A DNA stretch of 64,000 bases from Locusta migratoria (lineage: Eukaryota; Arthropoda; Insecta; Orthoptera; Acrididae). Each line of letters begins with the position of its first letter. The first letter of the stretch is position 1. The notes beneath the pieces are model-generated. The model ran no database searches and had not been told where the DNA came from. It saw nothing but the letters and a program-made list of their open reading frames with translations. Below are positions 54,140 through 64,000 of this stretch, in pieces. The stretch lies in NCBI GenBank assembly GCA_026315105.1, contig CM048750.1, positions 399,893,502-399,957,501 of the forward strand. The letters run 5' to 3'. Made by a program: the position numbers and the translations under genes.

Positions 54140-55111
54140 TTGATACCTTGTTTCCTACTTCACAAGTGTGCAAACTGCATCAGTAAGCGCCTTTCAACCA
54201 TCATAAATACCTCCTTTCTGGAGGGAACATTTCCATTCCAGCTAAAACTTGCTATAATTATACCTCTATATAAGAAAGGAGAGAAATCTGATGAATCAAA
54301 TTATAGACTAATCTCCATACTATCTGCTTTTTCAAAAATCTTTGAATATTGTATGTCTACAAGATTAGAAGCATTTTTAAAGTCCAGCAATATAATCTCT
54401 GATTCCCAATATGGGTTTAGCAAAAATATGTGTACCACAAATGCTTTGTATGCATTTCTGGAAAAGTGTTCAGAACTTGTTGACCATAAACAACCTGCTA
54501 TTGGCATATTCCTAGATCAATCCAAAGCATTTAACATGGTTGAACACAAGCTGCTCCTTATCAAACTCCAAAATTATAGGATCAGTAGTGTAGCCCACAG
54601 TTGGTTTGGTAGCTACCTCAGCGAAAGGAAGCAATATGTCGAAATAAAAGATCCAAAGACATCCAGGGCGTGCAGGTCAGATATACTACATACAAGGAAT
54701 GGCGTATCTCAGTGGTCTATTCTTGGACCTATACTCTTCCTTTTGTTCATCAATGACCTCCCAGAACACATACCTGATGCCAGCTCCTTTCTGTATGCTG
54801 ATGATACAAATATCTTGATTACCGATAATGTCAACAAATTACAATATGCAATCAATGAAACCACTGGTCAATTACACTCTTGGTTTGAAGCAAATAGATT
54901 ACTCATAAATACGCAGAAAACTGTAAGCATGAATTTTCACACAAGACAAAATCTTACCCCGTGTAACGCAGCAGTAGCCATTGGCAAAGACTCCTTTGCT
55001 AACAGACAGGACACCAAATTTATTGGACTTACCATAAGTAATACTCTAAATTGGAAACCACACATTGAGGCCTTCTCACAGAAACTCAACAAAACATGCT
55101 ACTTACTATGA
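54140..55111 (+). pseudogene. LINE reverse transcriptase
   Basis: 323-codon open frame with LAIIIPLYKKGEKSDESNYR, GIFLDQSKAFNMVEHKLLLI (palm A), NGVSQWSILGPILFLLFIND (motif 4, SQWS where PQGS is usual), SSFLYADDTNILITDNV (YADD dyad intact), and FIGLTISNTLNWKPHIEAFS. The region LIFHALFESVLSYGLIFWGS continues from 55142 after a short break. The first Met is not a true start, as RT sequence (SAGHDLIPCF) precedes it. Confidence 0.9.
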
Positions 55112-55858
55112 TGAACAAGAGACACAGTCAGTATAGATACTTTGAAGCTGATATTCCATGCCCTGTTTGAGTCCGTTTTGAGCTATGGCTTGATCTTCTG
55201 GGGAAGTAGTTCTGAATCCCTTGTAATTTTCAAAATTCAAAAACAAGTGGTTAAAAGATTTGAACACTGCAAACCACTGTTCAAAAAGCTAAAAATACTC
55301 CCACTCCCATGTCTCTATATATTGGAAGTGGCTTGTTCTACTGTCCAATATCTGGAATCCCTCGACAGAAATGCTGACCACCACACACGACACAAGAAAT
55401 AAAACCCACCTGCAGATTATACCTCACAACACAAAACTATATACTAATGGGGCTAAGTATATGGGCATCAAAATTCATAACCACCTCCCTCCAGACTTAA
55501 AAAGAAATAAAAAACCCAAAAATAATGAGAATTAAATTAAAGGAACTATTAGTAAATCACTGCTTCTATTCTATTCAGGAATTTCTGGAGACAAAATTCT
55601 AAGTTATATCTGTGAACTGATATGTTATAGCTATAAGATTTACACCTAATATCTTATTTGTATGTATTCTACTCTGCAATAAAGTTTCCTGTGCTAAACT
55701 GAAACAATCTATGATGGTAATTTTGCAAGTCCTGTAGATTACACTTTTACTAATGTAATATGTTTCAGCTAAAAGAATTTGCATACTAAATTATCCATGA
55801 TAATTTAAAGAACTACTATTTTCTCCTTATAAATGTCTTGATTAATTTAAACAAGTAC

Positions 55859-56024
55859 ATCTACATACATACTCTGAAATTCACCGTAAGGTGCGTGGCG
55901 GAGGGTACATTGTACCACTCCACTACTAGGTATTTCCTTTCCTATTCCACTCCCAAATAGAACGAGGAAAAAAGGAATGCATACATGCCTCCGTACGAGC
56001 CCTAATTTCTCTTATCTTGTCTGT
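55859..56024 (-). mobile_element. CR1-type LINE 3' scrap inserted in another LINE
   Basis: Flanked by AGTAC at 55854-55858 and 56025-56029. It has the 3'-end sequence ATCTACATACATACTCTG on the left, then AAGGTGCGTGGCGGAGGG, and ACGAGCCCTAATTTCTCTTA. It is in minus orientation (tail at left). 166 bp, a severely 5'-truncated copy. Confidence 0.78.
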
Positions 56025-56441
56025 AGTACCGTACTTCTTCTGCTTATAATTATTTTGCATATAGTTTTCTGCCATGTGACCTCTGTAACTCCATTTCCTT
56101 GAACTAATGTAATATGTTATAGCTAAAAGAATTTGCATACTAAATTATCCATGAGAATTTTAAGAACTAATATTTTCACCTTATAGATATTTTGATTAAT
56201 TTAAACAAGTACCGTTCTTTTTCTGCTTATAACTATTCTGCATATATCTTTCGGCCATGTCTAAGAAAGTCTGTAACTCCATGTCCTTAGCCTTAATTTA
56301 ATTTTTATAGCACCATTTGACTTATTGTACAATGTACAAAAGAGTTTTATTCTTAGTGGCTTGTCCTATATCATTGTGTGCTCTACTGTACAAATGTTTG
56401 ATCTACAGGACAAATAAAACAAACTTACTTACTTAGTTATA

Positions 56442-57000
56442 TACAGGGTGTTTCACTAAGTGTGTTTGCCTCTGTAACTTATAAAATAATTGGTGACGGG
56501 AAATTTTAATGCGGTAGGTCAACACAAGAAATGTTACACTTTCTGTGGAGCTATGAACATAGTTTATTGTATCATTTTCCAAAGAGTTACACCACAAAGA
56601 TATAATTTTTTAAATGGAACAATAGTTTTTTCTATCATGTATTGGATTCGTTTAAACCAGCTGCGTCCAAATCAATTCAAACTACATTCCTATCACTGTT
56701 AGTTTGGGAGCTACAACCCTTCAAAGTTAAGGGAGCGGAGGCTGTGATAGCGTTGCTGACTGGCCGAGTGGCTATCCCCTGGGGCACGATCCACTCTCTC
56801 GTGACCACCAACCAGTCAGCTACGCTGTCGTAGCCTCCGCCCCCTAAACTTCAAAGGGTTGTAGCTGAAAGATATAATTTTTTTAATGGAACAATAGTTT
56901 AGTATACAAAGGAAGTCATAGATTTCTGTGGCAAGTGTACTTCCTCAATGAAATGGAAGTGTATAAATTGCAACAAATGAATTTTTTTTCTAAGCATTTA
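56442..57000. repeat. Hairpin repeat flanked by direct repeats
   Basis: Begins TACAGGGTGTTTCACTAAG. Inverted arms at 56708-56752 and 56822-56867 are ~45 bases each (GAGCTACAACCCTTCAAAG on the left, CTTCAAAGGGTTGTAGCTGA on the right). Direct repeats of about 33 bases, AAAGATATAATTTTTT-AATGGAACAATAG type, lie at 56596-56629 and 56868-56900. No coding frame. It may be a non-autonomous DNA element. Confidence 0.75.
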
Positions 57001-57239
57001 TTCACTATTTATGGAATATATTGAAAGTCATTAATTAGAATCAATGTATCTACTAAAATATTTGTCTTTGACATGGTTGTTATGGATGCTTTTAGCGTAG
57101 ACGATATTACCTTTCCTGTACTTCAGATACGATTTCGTTCAAGTTACTCTGTTCTGCTCTAAAACAAAGAGCACGTAGGTCAGAATGTTCATTATTACGG
57201 TATCCTCCCAGTTTACATGCATATGCTTCAGAAGACCAT

Positions 57240-57740
57240 TGTTCAATTCGTTGTTGTGTAATTCACCGCATGTTCATGAAATAGTACAAACATTCATTTT
57301 AGAGAGAGCATTCTTACATATGCACAACTCTAAACAATGAAGAACATAGCTCTATTTAATTAATAAGAGTGCCCAAAACCCTTTTAGGAAAAAATTTGTG
57401 GGTACTGGCGGGTTCCGAACCACTGACTATGAGCATTACAGTCCAACGCGCTGCCCACAACACTACATATAACAACTACATCATTCGACCTTTAAACTGG
57501 TACTATTGATGGCAGTTGTTAACTGATGCTAATATGGCATTTTTAGACACTAGATTATCATTTATCGTACGAAGAACGTGTTTTTGTTAATTCTTCAGTG
57601 CGCCATTGATTTGAAATGACAATGTATTAGCTACAATAAGAAAATAATCAAATACGCAGTGCAACATGGCGTATGCCAGAGAGAGTTCTGGGTGAGGAAT
57701 GTCACGTGACATCTCCAAATAGATGGTTTTCGTTAATTTA
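57240..57740 (-). repeat. Family X middle repeat, copy 3 (inverted)
   Basis: Matches the reverse complement of parts of 52640-53640: ACCCTTTTAGGAAAAA (57378), a tRNA-like block near 57400-57480 (minus strand, TGGGCAGCGCGTTGGACTG and GTGGTTCGGAACC), and GATTTGAAATGACAATGTAT (57607). It is diverged throughout, and the order is conserved. Confidence 0.5.
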
Positions 57741-59463
57741 ATGGAGGGTGCAAAATCTCCGTTATTTTTGCAAATATCGCTTAAAGGTTACCAGATATGA
57801 AAAAAAAAAAAAAAAAACCATAAGAGAGCAAAGGTGTAGAGAATTTTCTCGTCTACAAATTCGGTTATTCAATTTTCGAATCTATTATATTCATTTAAAG
57901 TTCGAGCTGTTCTAAAGACGATCGCAAAGCCGCAAAATGTTTCATGAGGATGTTGATGATCTGATACAACTTTGTCACAGATTGCATGTGCAACATTGAG
58001 TCTTCTTCGAAACTTCGACTGTACGTTAGGTAACAACTGTACACCTAAGGGAATAAAAAAAAAGTCTTCGAGTTCGTCACACAAGGTCTTTGAAGGAATG
58101 TGCAGTACTGTGTTTAAATTTCAAATCCAAATATGTCAAAGGCATCTAGTCCACACACATTTCCTCAAGAAGGTATATGAGGAACAGTAAATGGTACATC
58201 ATGATTGTATGTTTATATGTGAAATCCAGAATGCAAGTTTCAGGAACATCTAACTGTGCCTAACATCCGTCAACATTCCCTCATAAAGGGTACAAACATA
58301 TTGCGCTCTTGCAGTTACGTCACTATGCTATCTGCGGGCAGAAGACACTAAAACCATTATTGATGCATCTGCTATCCTCCAAGTTTTTTTCCATTAATGT
58401 AGATAATAATAGCCTGTTTATTTTCCCCATTTTTTTTTCTTACATAACTTATAACGCCACAAACAACAATATTTTCTTATTATTTAGATTTCAAAACTGA
58501 TAGTAATTGAAAGACAACGATCTGTCGTCTTCCATATATTTTTTGTATATTTCTGTAAAATTGTAATTTATTTAATGTCGTTATATTATCGTTTTGTTAA
58601 ACCTTGAACCCCACTCTTTTCAAGGCTGGAAGAATAGCTTTTCTATTTCATGTGTTCAAATATTAGTTAATATTGCTAGGTTTTTCTTATTCTATTGTGT
58701 TAATAATTTATTATTATATTAATTAATGTGGCATAAGTACGGCTTTTCAGCTATGCCACTGTCCCTGTGAGAATGTGCAGTTGGTGTACTTTTAAGAGTG
58801 TGGGAGACACTATGGCTATTTGAATGTGGGGAGTGTTAGCTCGCTTTGCATCGTTCTCTCTGGCTCAGTATCGATAGCTAATCATGCTACTACAGAGGTT
58901 TCCACACCCTTTGGTTGCGATCTAGTTAGCAAACCTTCCCTCCAGCGCGAATTTCGCTGTCCGTCCGCACCACTGCTGTTTTCCTGTATTTTCTGGCTTC
59001 CGGTGGCTTCCCATGTCCGGTAGCAGTTTTCCCGCCTCATGACCACTGGATCTTCACTCTGGACTGGTCGTCTGGTGAGGTAAGGTTGGTTCTGCTCTTG
59101 TTTCTGGAGATGGTAGCGTGTCATTGACTAGCACGTTCAACTTAGATTCGTGTACTTAGATTCATTTTTTTGGAATATTTTCTCTGATTGTGTGCGGAAA
59201 TGTGTTCTCGTTTTTCAATCCAGTGAGTGATATGTGTTCCACGTGGTTGTTTCAAAGAACAAAGCCTGCAGCTTCCACTCTTGTTTTTTCCATGCCCATC
59301 AGGCAAGTAACTATGTGGGTATCCTTCTGATTTCCACTAATATTTCCCGATCTTCTCTCCCTGCCTATTTTAATGTGTGCTGTTTCTTCTCTGGCTTGTA
59401 GTACAAACTCTGTCTTTGTCAGTAATTATCTCTGAGCCTTGAACAACCTCCTACAATAGCTTC
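57741..59463. other. Unassigned; A tract at 57800-57817
   Basis: No coding family recognised. An 18-base A run lies at 57800-57817. From about 58730 the composition is less AT-rich (TGCCACTGTCCCTGTGAG onward), possibly an LTR-type or regulatory region, but no paired copy was found. Confidence 0.4.
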
Positions 59464-59835
59464 CTTGTGTAATTCTAAACATTTCTATGGGTTGCATGCT
59501 GTAATTCTTTATTTTATTTTTCCGACTTTGTAATTATTTCACTTTTACGAGTTTTTTGACACTGGACTGCATCCATCTCTCCTTCATCAATCGCTCCCTA
59601 ACGCGTGTAGCTGTATTTCTTTCACTTCTTCGTGTAATTATAAACATTTCTATGGGTTGCATGCCGTAATTCTTATTTTATTTTTCCTACTATGTAATTA
59701 TTTCATTTTTGTGGTTTTTCTGAGACTGGACTTCATTCGTCTCTGTAATTGCCCCCTATCGCGTATAGCTGTTTTTCATTCGCTTCCTTATATAATTCTT
59801 AGCATTTCTATGGGTTGCATGCTGTAGTTAATTTT
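59464..59835. repeat. Tandem repeat, ~160-bp unit, three copies
   Basis: The phrase ATTTCTATGGGTTGCATGC recurs at about 59481, 59646 and 59805, with further shared sequence between (TTATTTTATTTTTCC, then GACACTGGACTGCATCC-type). Spacings are about 165 and 159. The third unit is partial. Confidence 0.9.
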
Positions 59836-60899
59836 CTTTATTTTTCGGAAATTGAATATATTCAATTTTATCGCTTTTCGGAACCACGTGGGTCCGAGTT
59901 CCGACTTCCAGCGTTTGGAGCTAGTCGCATGAGTTCACGCCACTTCTCATATAAAACCAGTACCTAGATCGATTGCTGACAGACTGCAACTTAAGAATCC
60001 ACCGTGATTTTGTATAATGAATCTGACTTTCAACCACTTCACCTTCAGTGGAGTGCATTCATGTAACGTAGCCGTGTGTCGCCGTTAGCGTGTTTGCTTG
60101 CATTTTCTGTTCAGATGTAATTTAACTTGCTATACACACACACACACACACGACAGACCAGAGCCAGCTTAAAAGTGTTTGTACATTGTGTTTTGTGCTA
60201 CCTCCGACTTGCTGAATTGCGCCTACGATAGCGGGGCCTGCTTCCGCCTTGTCTCAACACGCTGTTTTTGGTGAGTTTCGCTGTGGCATTGCGTGTGTTA
60301 AATAGAATGAGTGTTCTTTTTGTGAATCCTTCCATCCAGTAGCGTTAAATCATGTACAATTTAGGCTGGGCACTGTCCACATTAATCCATGTAAGAGATG
60401 CATTTTATTGTATTAACAAAATTGGTACCCCATTTTGCTTGTATTCTATCTGAATAAACAAGTTTAATTTAAGCATAATCCGTAAGTTACCTATAAATTG
60501 TAGTTTTAGAGCACCTTCCCTCTTTTATTTAATATTATTCTTCACAGTGCTGAGAGCTAGTTCAGATGCAATTTTTTCTTATATATAAATTCTATTGCGC
60601 CATAAATGTTTTCTTAGCCACCTTTCTAAGATAACTTCAGTTGTGGTGGCTTGCTTATCAAGGTCTGCGTGTAATAACGTGTGAACTGCTATGTCTATAG
60701 ACCACTGTAGTATTAATTTCCTGTTGTTGAAGTTATTTGAAGCGAGTCAGTTCTCAGTTTGGGCCAGGGAACAGGGCTTTGTAGCAGGGAGTAACTAATA
60801 GTTCACACGGACCTTATTTACTAATTTTAGTGATAAGGCAAGGCTCTTGTTACTTACAGTGGTCGTGTAGGTGCACAAGTCAACTTGCAAGGTTGATCG
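59836..60899. other. Unassigned
   Basis: Includes a (CA)n run at about 60136-60150 and otherwise no recognised family. It directly precedes the unrecognised coding stretch. Confidence 0.45.
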
Positions 60900-61215
60900 T
60901 TGTTTCGAAGTTGTGTTTTGGACTTCACGTTATTTATTAAGAATCCGATAGCTCAAATTGTTCTTCGTTGTAATGGATTTACTGTGAAAGCATTGGCAGG
61001 TTTGGAAAGTGCTAACAGCAGAGACATAATTGCTTATCGAACTTACAATATTTATGAAGATTCTAACAAGGAGTACAGAAAGTCCTACCTGACCCTTAAT
61101 ATGCCATTTGTAATCACAACAATGAATCGCCGCAAAATCAACGAGAGTGAATCAGTTGCTATATGGTATAAAGGACTAGGCTGTTGTTCAAATATGAGAG
61201 TGATTGGAGATGTAA
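60900..61215 (+). pseudogene. Unrecognised coding stretch, split by a SINE
   Basis: An open frame from 60900 runs through IVLRCNGFTVKALAGL, SRDIIAYRTYNIYEDSNKEY and RKSYLTLNMPFVITTMNRRK to GCCSNMRVIGDV at about 61214, where the SINE begins. Its composition is protein-like (varied, no low complexity), and about 105 codons are open. If the SINE and one copy of its duplicated target are ignored, the same frame continues for about 10 codons to a stop near 61575, and an AATAAA lies at 61566. I do not recognise the family. It could be the end of a host gene, a TE protein or an integrated viral fragment. No start context is compelling; ATG at 60900 is only the first. Confidence 0.35.
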
Positions 61216-61532
61216 AAGGTAAAAGCAGTCAACAATCCGAAGATTGGTTTGAACACCTCAGTGCTTTACTAGGCATGGTCCTGTTTGGAGGTGGTATGCC
61301 ATTGCCTTCCTCCGACCTTCGAACTGACTTACCCAGCCAGTTATAGGGGGACCTACAGTTTATCGTGGGTTCCGAACCACGGTGCTACTCGGTATTTTTC
61401 ACATGAGCAATACTGCCAGAGGTGAAAGAAGTGGAAAGTGAGAGATAAAAATCCTAGGACCTGGCGGGGATCGAACCCACGACCTTTGGATTTCTAGTCT
61501 ACCACTCTACCACTGTGCAACCAAGGCGCACT
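61216..61532 (-). mobile_element. tRNA-headed SINE, third family, 13-bp TSD
   Basis: Flanked by perfect 13-bp direct repeats ATTGGAGATGTAA at 61203-61215 and 61533-61545. The minus-strand head (61532-61455) reads GCGCCTTGGTTGCACAGTGG, then AGGTCGTGGGTTCGATCCCC (B box) and CCAGGTCCTAGGA. The body contains a reverse of CATTGCCTTCCTCCGACC. 317 bp. Confidence 0.9.
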
Positions 61533-61545
61533 ATTGGAGATGTAA

Positions 61546-62015
61546 CTCATTATTATAGTAATTCAATAAAGATGAAGATCTAATTATATGTGTATCATTA
61601 TAACCCCACCCCCTCGTCACTTACAAGCAAATATGTGGTTCGAGATGAATGCTACCCGTAGTGTCTGTAACCAGTGCGCATACATCTAGAACCAGGGGCT
61701 CAAGGATGCTATAGCAAGATTTACTTAGAAAACCATTTTGAGGGGTTAGAAAGGGGGGTTTATTTGATTAATGTTGCACGCGATATTCGTATGTAAAGCG
61801 TATTGTTGCTGTTGTATGCAGTTACATAAGAACTGATGTTGACCTTGAGTGGGACTTCAGATTTACCTTCTGTGCACATCCGTAATAATGCGGAACTACG
61901 AAATTTTTCACCTTGCGCCTGTCGTCATACTTCCAGTGGTATATAAGTATTGATTCAGGTAAGATGTAGCATCAATGTCTAGCTATCGTTTTGTGGCAAT
62001 GGCACAATTATGCCT
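61546..62015. other. Unassigned
   Basis: After the end of the unrecognised frame and an AATAAA, no further feature is recognised. Confidence 0.45.
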
Positions 62016-62203
62016 CGTAGTAGAAGATACAGAAGATTGTGTGGGTATCCACTCACTGCCACCCTTAACGATCCATTACAGAACTCTGCAATAATGCAGG
62101 CATTGCTCTCATAGTAGAAGATACAGAAGACTGTGTGGGTATCCACTCACTGCCACCCTTAACGATCCATTACAGAACTCTGCAATATTGCAGGCATTGC
62201 TCT
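62016..62203. repeat. Recent tandem duplication, two 94-bp units
   Basis: Units 62016-62109 and 62110-62203 differ at only about four positions (for example GATTGTG versus GACTGTG, and AATAATG versus AATATTG). Shared phrases are GTGTGGGTATCCACTCACTG and CGATCCATTACAGAACTCTG. Confidence 0.95.
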
Positions 62204-63649
62204 GAAACTGCCTTCCAGTTTGATTGCATTATTTAAAATGTTAATTACAAGTTAGAGAACGTTTCTACAGCTAGTCCAGTCCAGTTCCTGCTGCTGCAAG
62301 TGTCACACCTGAAGAATTCCAAATATAGTAATTTAACTTAACTGCATTTTCATTACTAGTGAAATTATTAAGTTTAAAGGTTATTTGTTTGTCTGTCTAA
62401 GAAAAGCCTGGTAAAATCCTGGCAAGAGTAGCCAGATAAAAGCTGTCTGTCATGTAAACGTTATTTAAAGTAGAATTTAAAACCTTGATAAATTAAAGTA
62501 CCTATCCTGACCCCTAGTTAAGAAGATAGTGAAGGAGATTTAGACTTGCACAATGGAATTTGATTTAATATTGAAAAACTTCCACTAATTGTCTGTTCGT
62601 GTTCCATTTTGATTTATTCTGTAACCTAAAGTGTTTCTGCACCATTAATGTGTTAATTTTTTTTATTAATGATCAATGCTCAATGTTTATGTATGTTTGT
62701 CCCATATTTATATATGTTTCCAGCCATGTGATTGAACTTTGAATATTCATGTGAATGTGGAAAGTCGCTTTTGATAATGACTAACTGTTGCGCAATGGCA
62801 AACAGTCGCCGCCTTGCGCTCTAGGCCCCGTTTTGCTGTAGTTAAGAACCAATGCCTTCGTTTGTCGTCTGCATTGGCGTCTGCTGGCTGGCCAGAGACA
62901 AGTTTACTTGGTAAGGTGGCGAGGTGGCTATGTTAGTGTGGTACCAACCTAATCTTGGACGAAAGAGGTGACAGGAGACCTCTCTGGGAGCGTTCGTAGT
63001 GGAAATTGTCTTTTACAGGTGGCAAGGGTTGGTAAAAAGTAGTCTCTGAACACGATCTGCGTCGCTTTTAACGCGCTCAACATCCTGTGTATGGCAGGGG
63101 GAGGTTTTTCCATGGCCTTAGAGCTAGACTCTAGACACTTCAATCTGGTTCCAATGACTGTGGAAGTAAGTACTGCACCGAATCATCCTGAGGGGAAGGC
63201 ATGCCGTTGGGATTTTGCTTTCTTTGTGATCAGGCAGTCTTGGTTTTTCAGTAATAGTCCTCTTGAATTAATTACTTCACTATGCGAGGTGAAGTGTTTT
63301 TTAATTTACAGAACTCGAGTAAATTCAATGTAAATTTATTATTTGCATTTTCATTCCAGAGATGATTGTGTGTCCGGTATTGCTCAAGTTACAATACATG
63401 TATTTGATCATCAGCCTTTGTGTAAATCTTGTATGTTTGAAATTCCGTGCTGTTTTTAACTAACGTTTTCATGTCGCGTCTGTATCTGCGAGTATGCTAA
63501 ATATTTCTTAGATTTTCCTGTTTGATTCCGTCTTTCCTGTCTTGTATGACCAATTGCACCACGTACTTTCGTAACGGTCGTTATTCGGACTTCAGCCTTG
63601 CTTTTCTTAATACTAGTTTTCTTCTATATGAATTCTCGTATGTGCTTAA
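62204..63649. other. Unassigned
   Basis: No TE domain is recognised. 62760-63130 is GC-richer than the surroundings. Open frames there (62949-63143 minus, 63091-63333 plus) show no motif. Confidence 0.45.
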
Positions 63650-64000
63650 ACTCGCTTAACCATCTCACCTGGGAGCCACACCTTCGCTAGCTCAGACAAA
63701 AGTGCTGGCGATACCTCAACATACTGTGATGCGCTGTTGCAGCCATACTGTTTGGGGAGCCTCACGCCCAACGCTCCTGCAATATTTAAGGCGCTCATTC
63801 AGTCTCGCCTAGACTATGGCTGCATAGTATATGATTCGGCTGTACCTTCAGCACTGCAGGCATTAGATTCAATTTTACACTGTGGTGTTCATTTGGCGAT
63901 AGGGGATTTTCACATGAGCCCTGTGACAAGCCTCCTAGTTGAAGCTGGCGTCCTTCCTCTGCGGTCCCACCAGCAACACAACACCTGCTGGCTTCATACA
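63650..64000 (+). mobile_element. I-clade LINE fragment, runs off the window end
   Basis: Plus-strand frames give HLTWEPHLR (about 63662), then LIQSRLDYGCIVYDSAVPSA and LDSILHCGVHLAIGDFHMSP, then LLVEAGVLPLRSHQQ. These are the post-palm blocks of I-clade reverse transcriptases. The copy is 5'-truncated near 63650 and continues past 64000. Confidence 0.82.

Larger units (their letters stand above)
53990..56434 (+). mobile_element. Jockey/CR1-superfamily LINE with duplicated 3' region
   Basis: Starts inside the RT N-terminal region (after about 53985) and runs through the RT frame (54140-55111), the C-terminal region (55142-55600) and a long 3' region. It ends in CAAACTTACTTACTTA (about 56419-56434). 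The 3' region holds a ~183-bp tandem duplication (starts at 55751 and 56105), and the first unit is split by a CR1-type scrap. The C-terminal blocks match the fragment at 600-1112. Confidence 0.88.

Noticed and set aside
60900..61346. Single 148-codon intact gene
   Set aside because: The last part of that frame lies inside a SINE with a perfect target duplication, so the annotated end is artificial.

Overview
The window looks like intergenic DNA from a large arthropod genome, most likely an orthopteran insect of the locust/grasshopper type. That placement is an inference. It rests on a tRNA-headed SINE family present in five clear copies, several LINE clades side by side, Penelope-like, BEL/Pao, Ty3/gypsy, Ty1/copia, hAT and palindromic DNA elements, and overall AT-richness. 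I recognise no intact host protein gene and no genuine tRNA or rRNA gene. Almost every coding signal is a decayed transposable element (TE), and most of the long stretches between them show nothing recognisable.

Layout. 0.6-3.2 kb: two LINE reverse-transcriptase tails around two short elements with a hammerhead-like motif, one carrying a 16-bp target duplication. 3.2-3.8 kb: dimer of a ~300-bp repeat with tRNA-like parts. 5.5-7.5 kb: I-clade LINE (minus). 7.65-12.44 kb: BEL/Pao element (minus). 12.44-14.75 kb: Penelope-like element (PLE) copy 1, with an inverted terminal repeat, a hammerhead motif and a SINE insertion. 15.1-15.4 kb: foldback. 16.7-19.25 kb: RTE-clade LINE (minus). 20.7-24.5 kb: a palindromic Harbinger-like non-autonomous element split by a LINE. 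25.8-29.96 kb: gypsy element (plus) whose RNase H is split by two opposed SINEs. 30.5-31.5 kb: copia fragment (minus). 32.4-36.5 kb: hAT transposon (minus). 37.7-39.7 kb: PLE copy 2 with a well-preserved RT and GIY-YIG domain. 39.7-42 kb: two LINE fragments and a foldback. 43.4-44.7 kb: CR1-like LINE (minus). 45.3-48.9 kb: I-clade LINE with RNase H (plus). 49.1-51.2 kb: possible pogo-like remnant and SINEs. 52.6-57.7 kb: a tRNA-containing middle repeat (here family X), a LINE (plus) and a hairpin repeat. 58-64 kb: tandem repeats, an unrecognised coding stretch split by a SINE, and the start of another I-clade LINE.

How the parts relate. The autonomous LINE and PLE copies are plausible sources of machinery for the SINEs and short hammerhead-bearing elements, though none here looks fully competent. 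Nesting gives a relative order: SINEs landed in gypsy, PLE copy 1, family X and a pogo-like remnant, so they are among the younger layers; a LINE landed inside the palindromic DNA element; a CR1-type tail landed in another LINE's 3' region. The most interesting signal is the hammerhead-like fold shared by both PLE terminal repeats, with a self-complementary stem III in each, and echoed with the same one-base offset in unrelated short elements.
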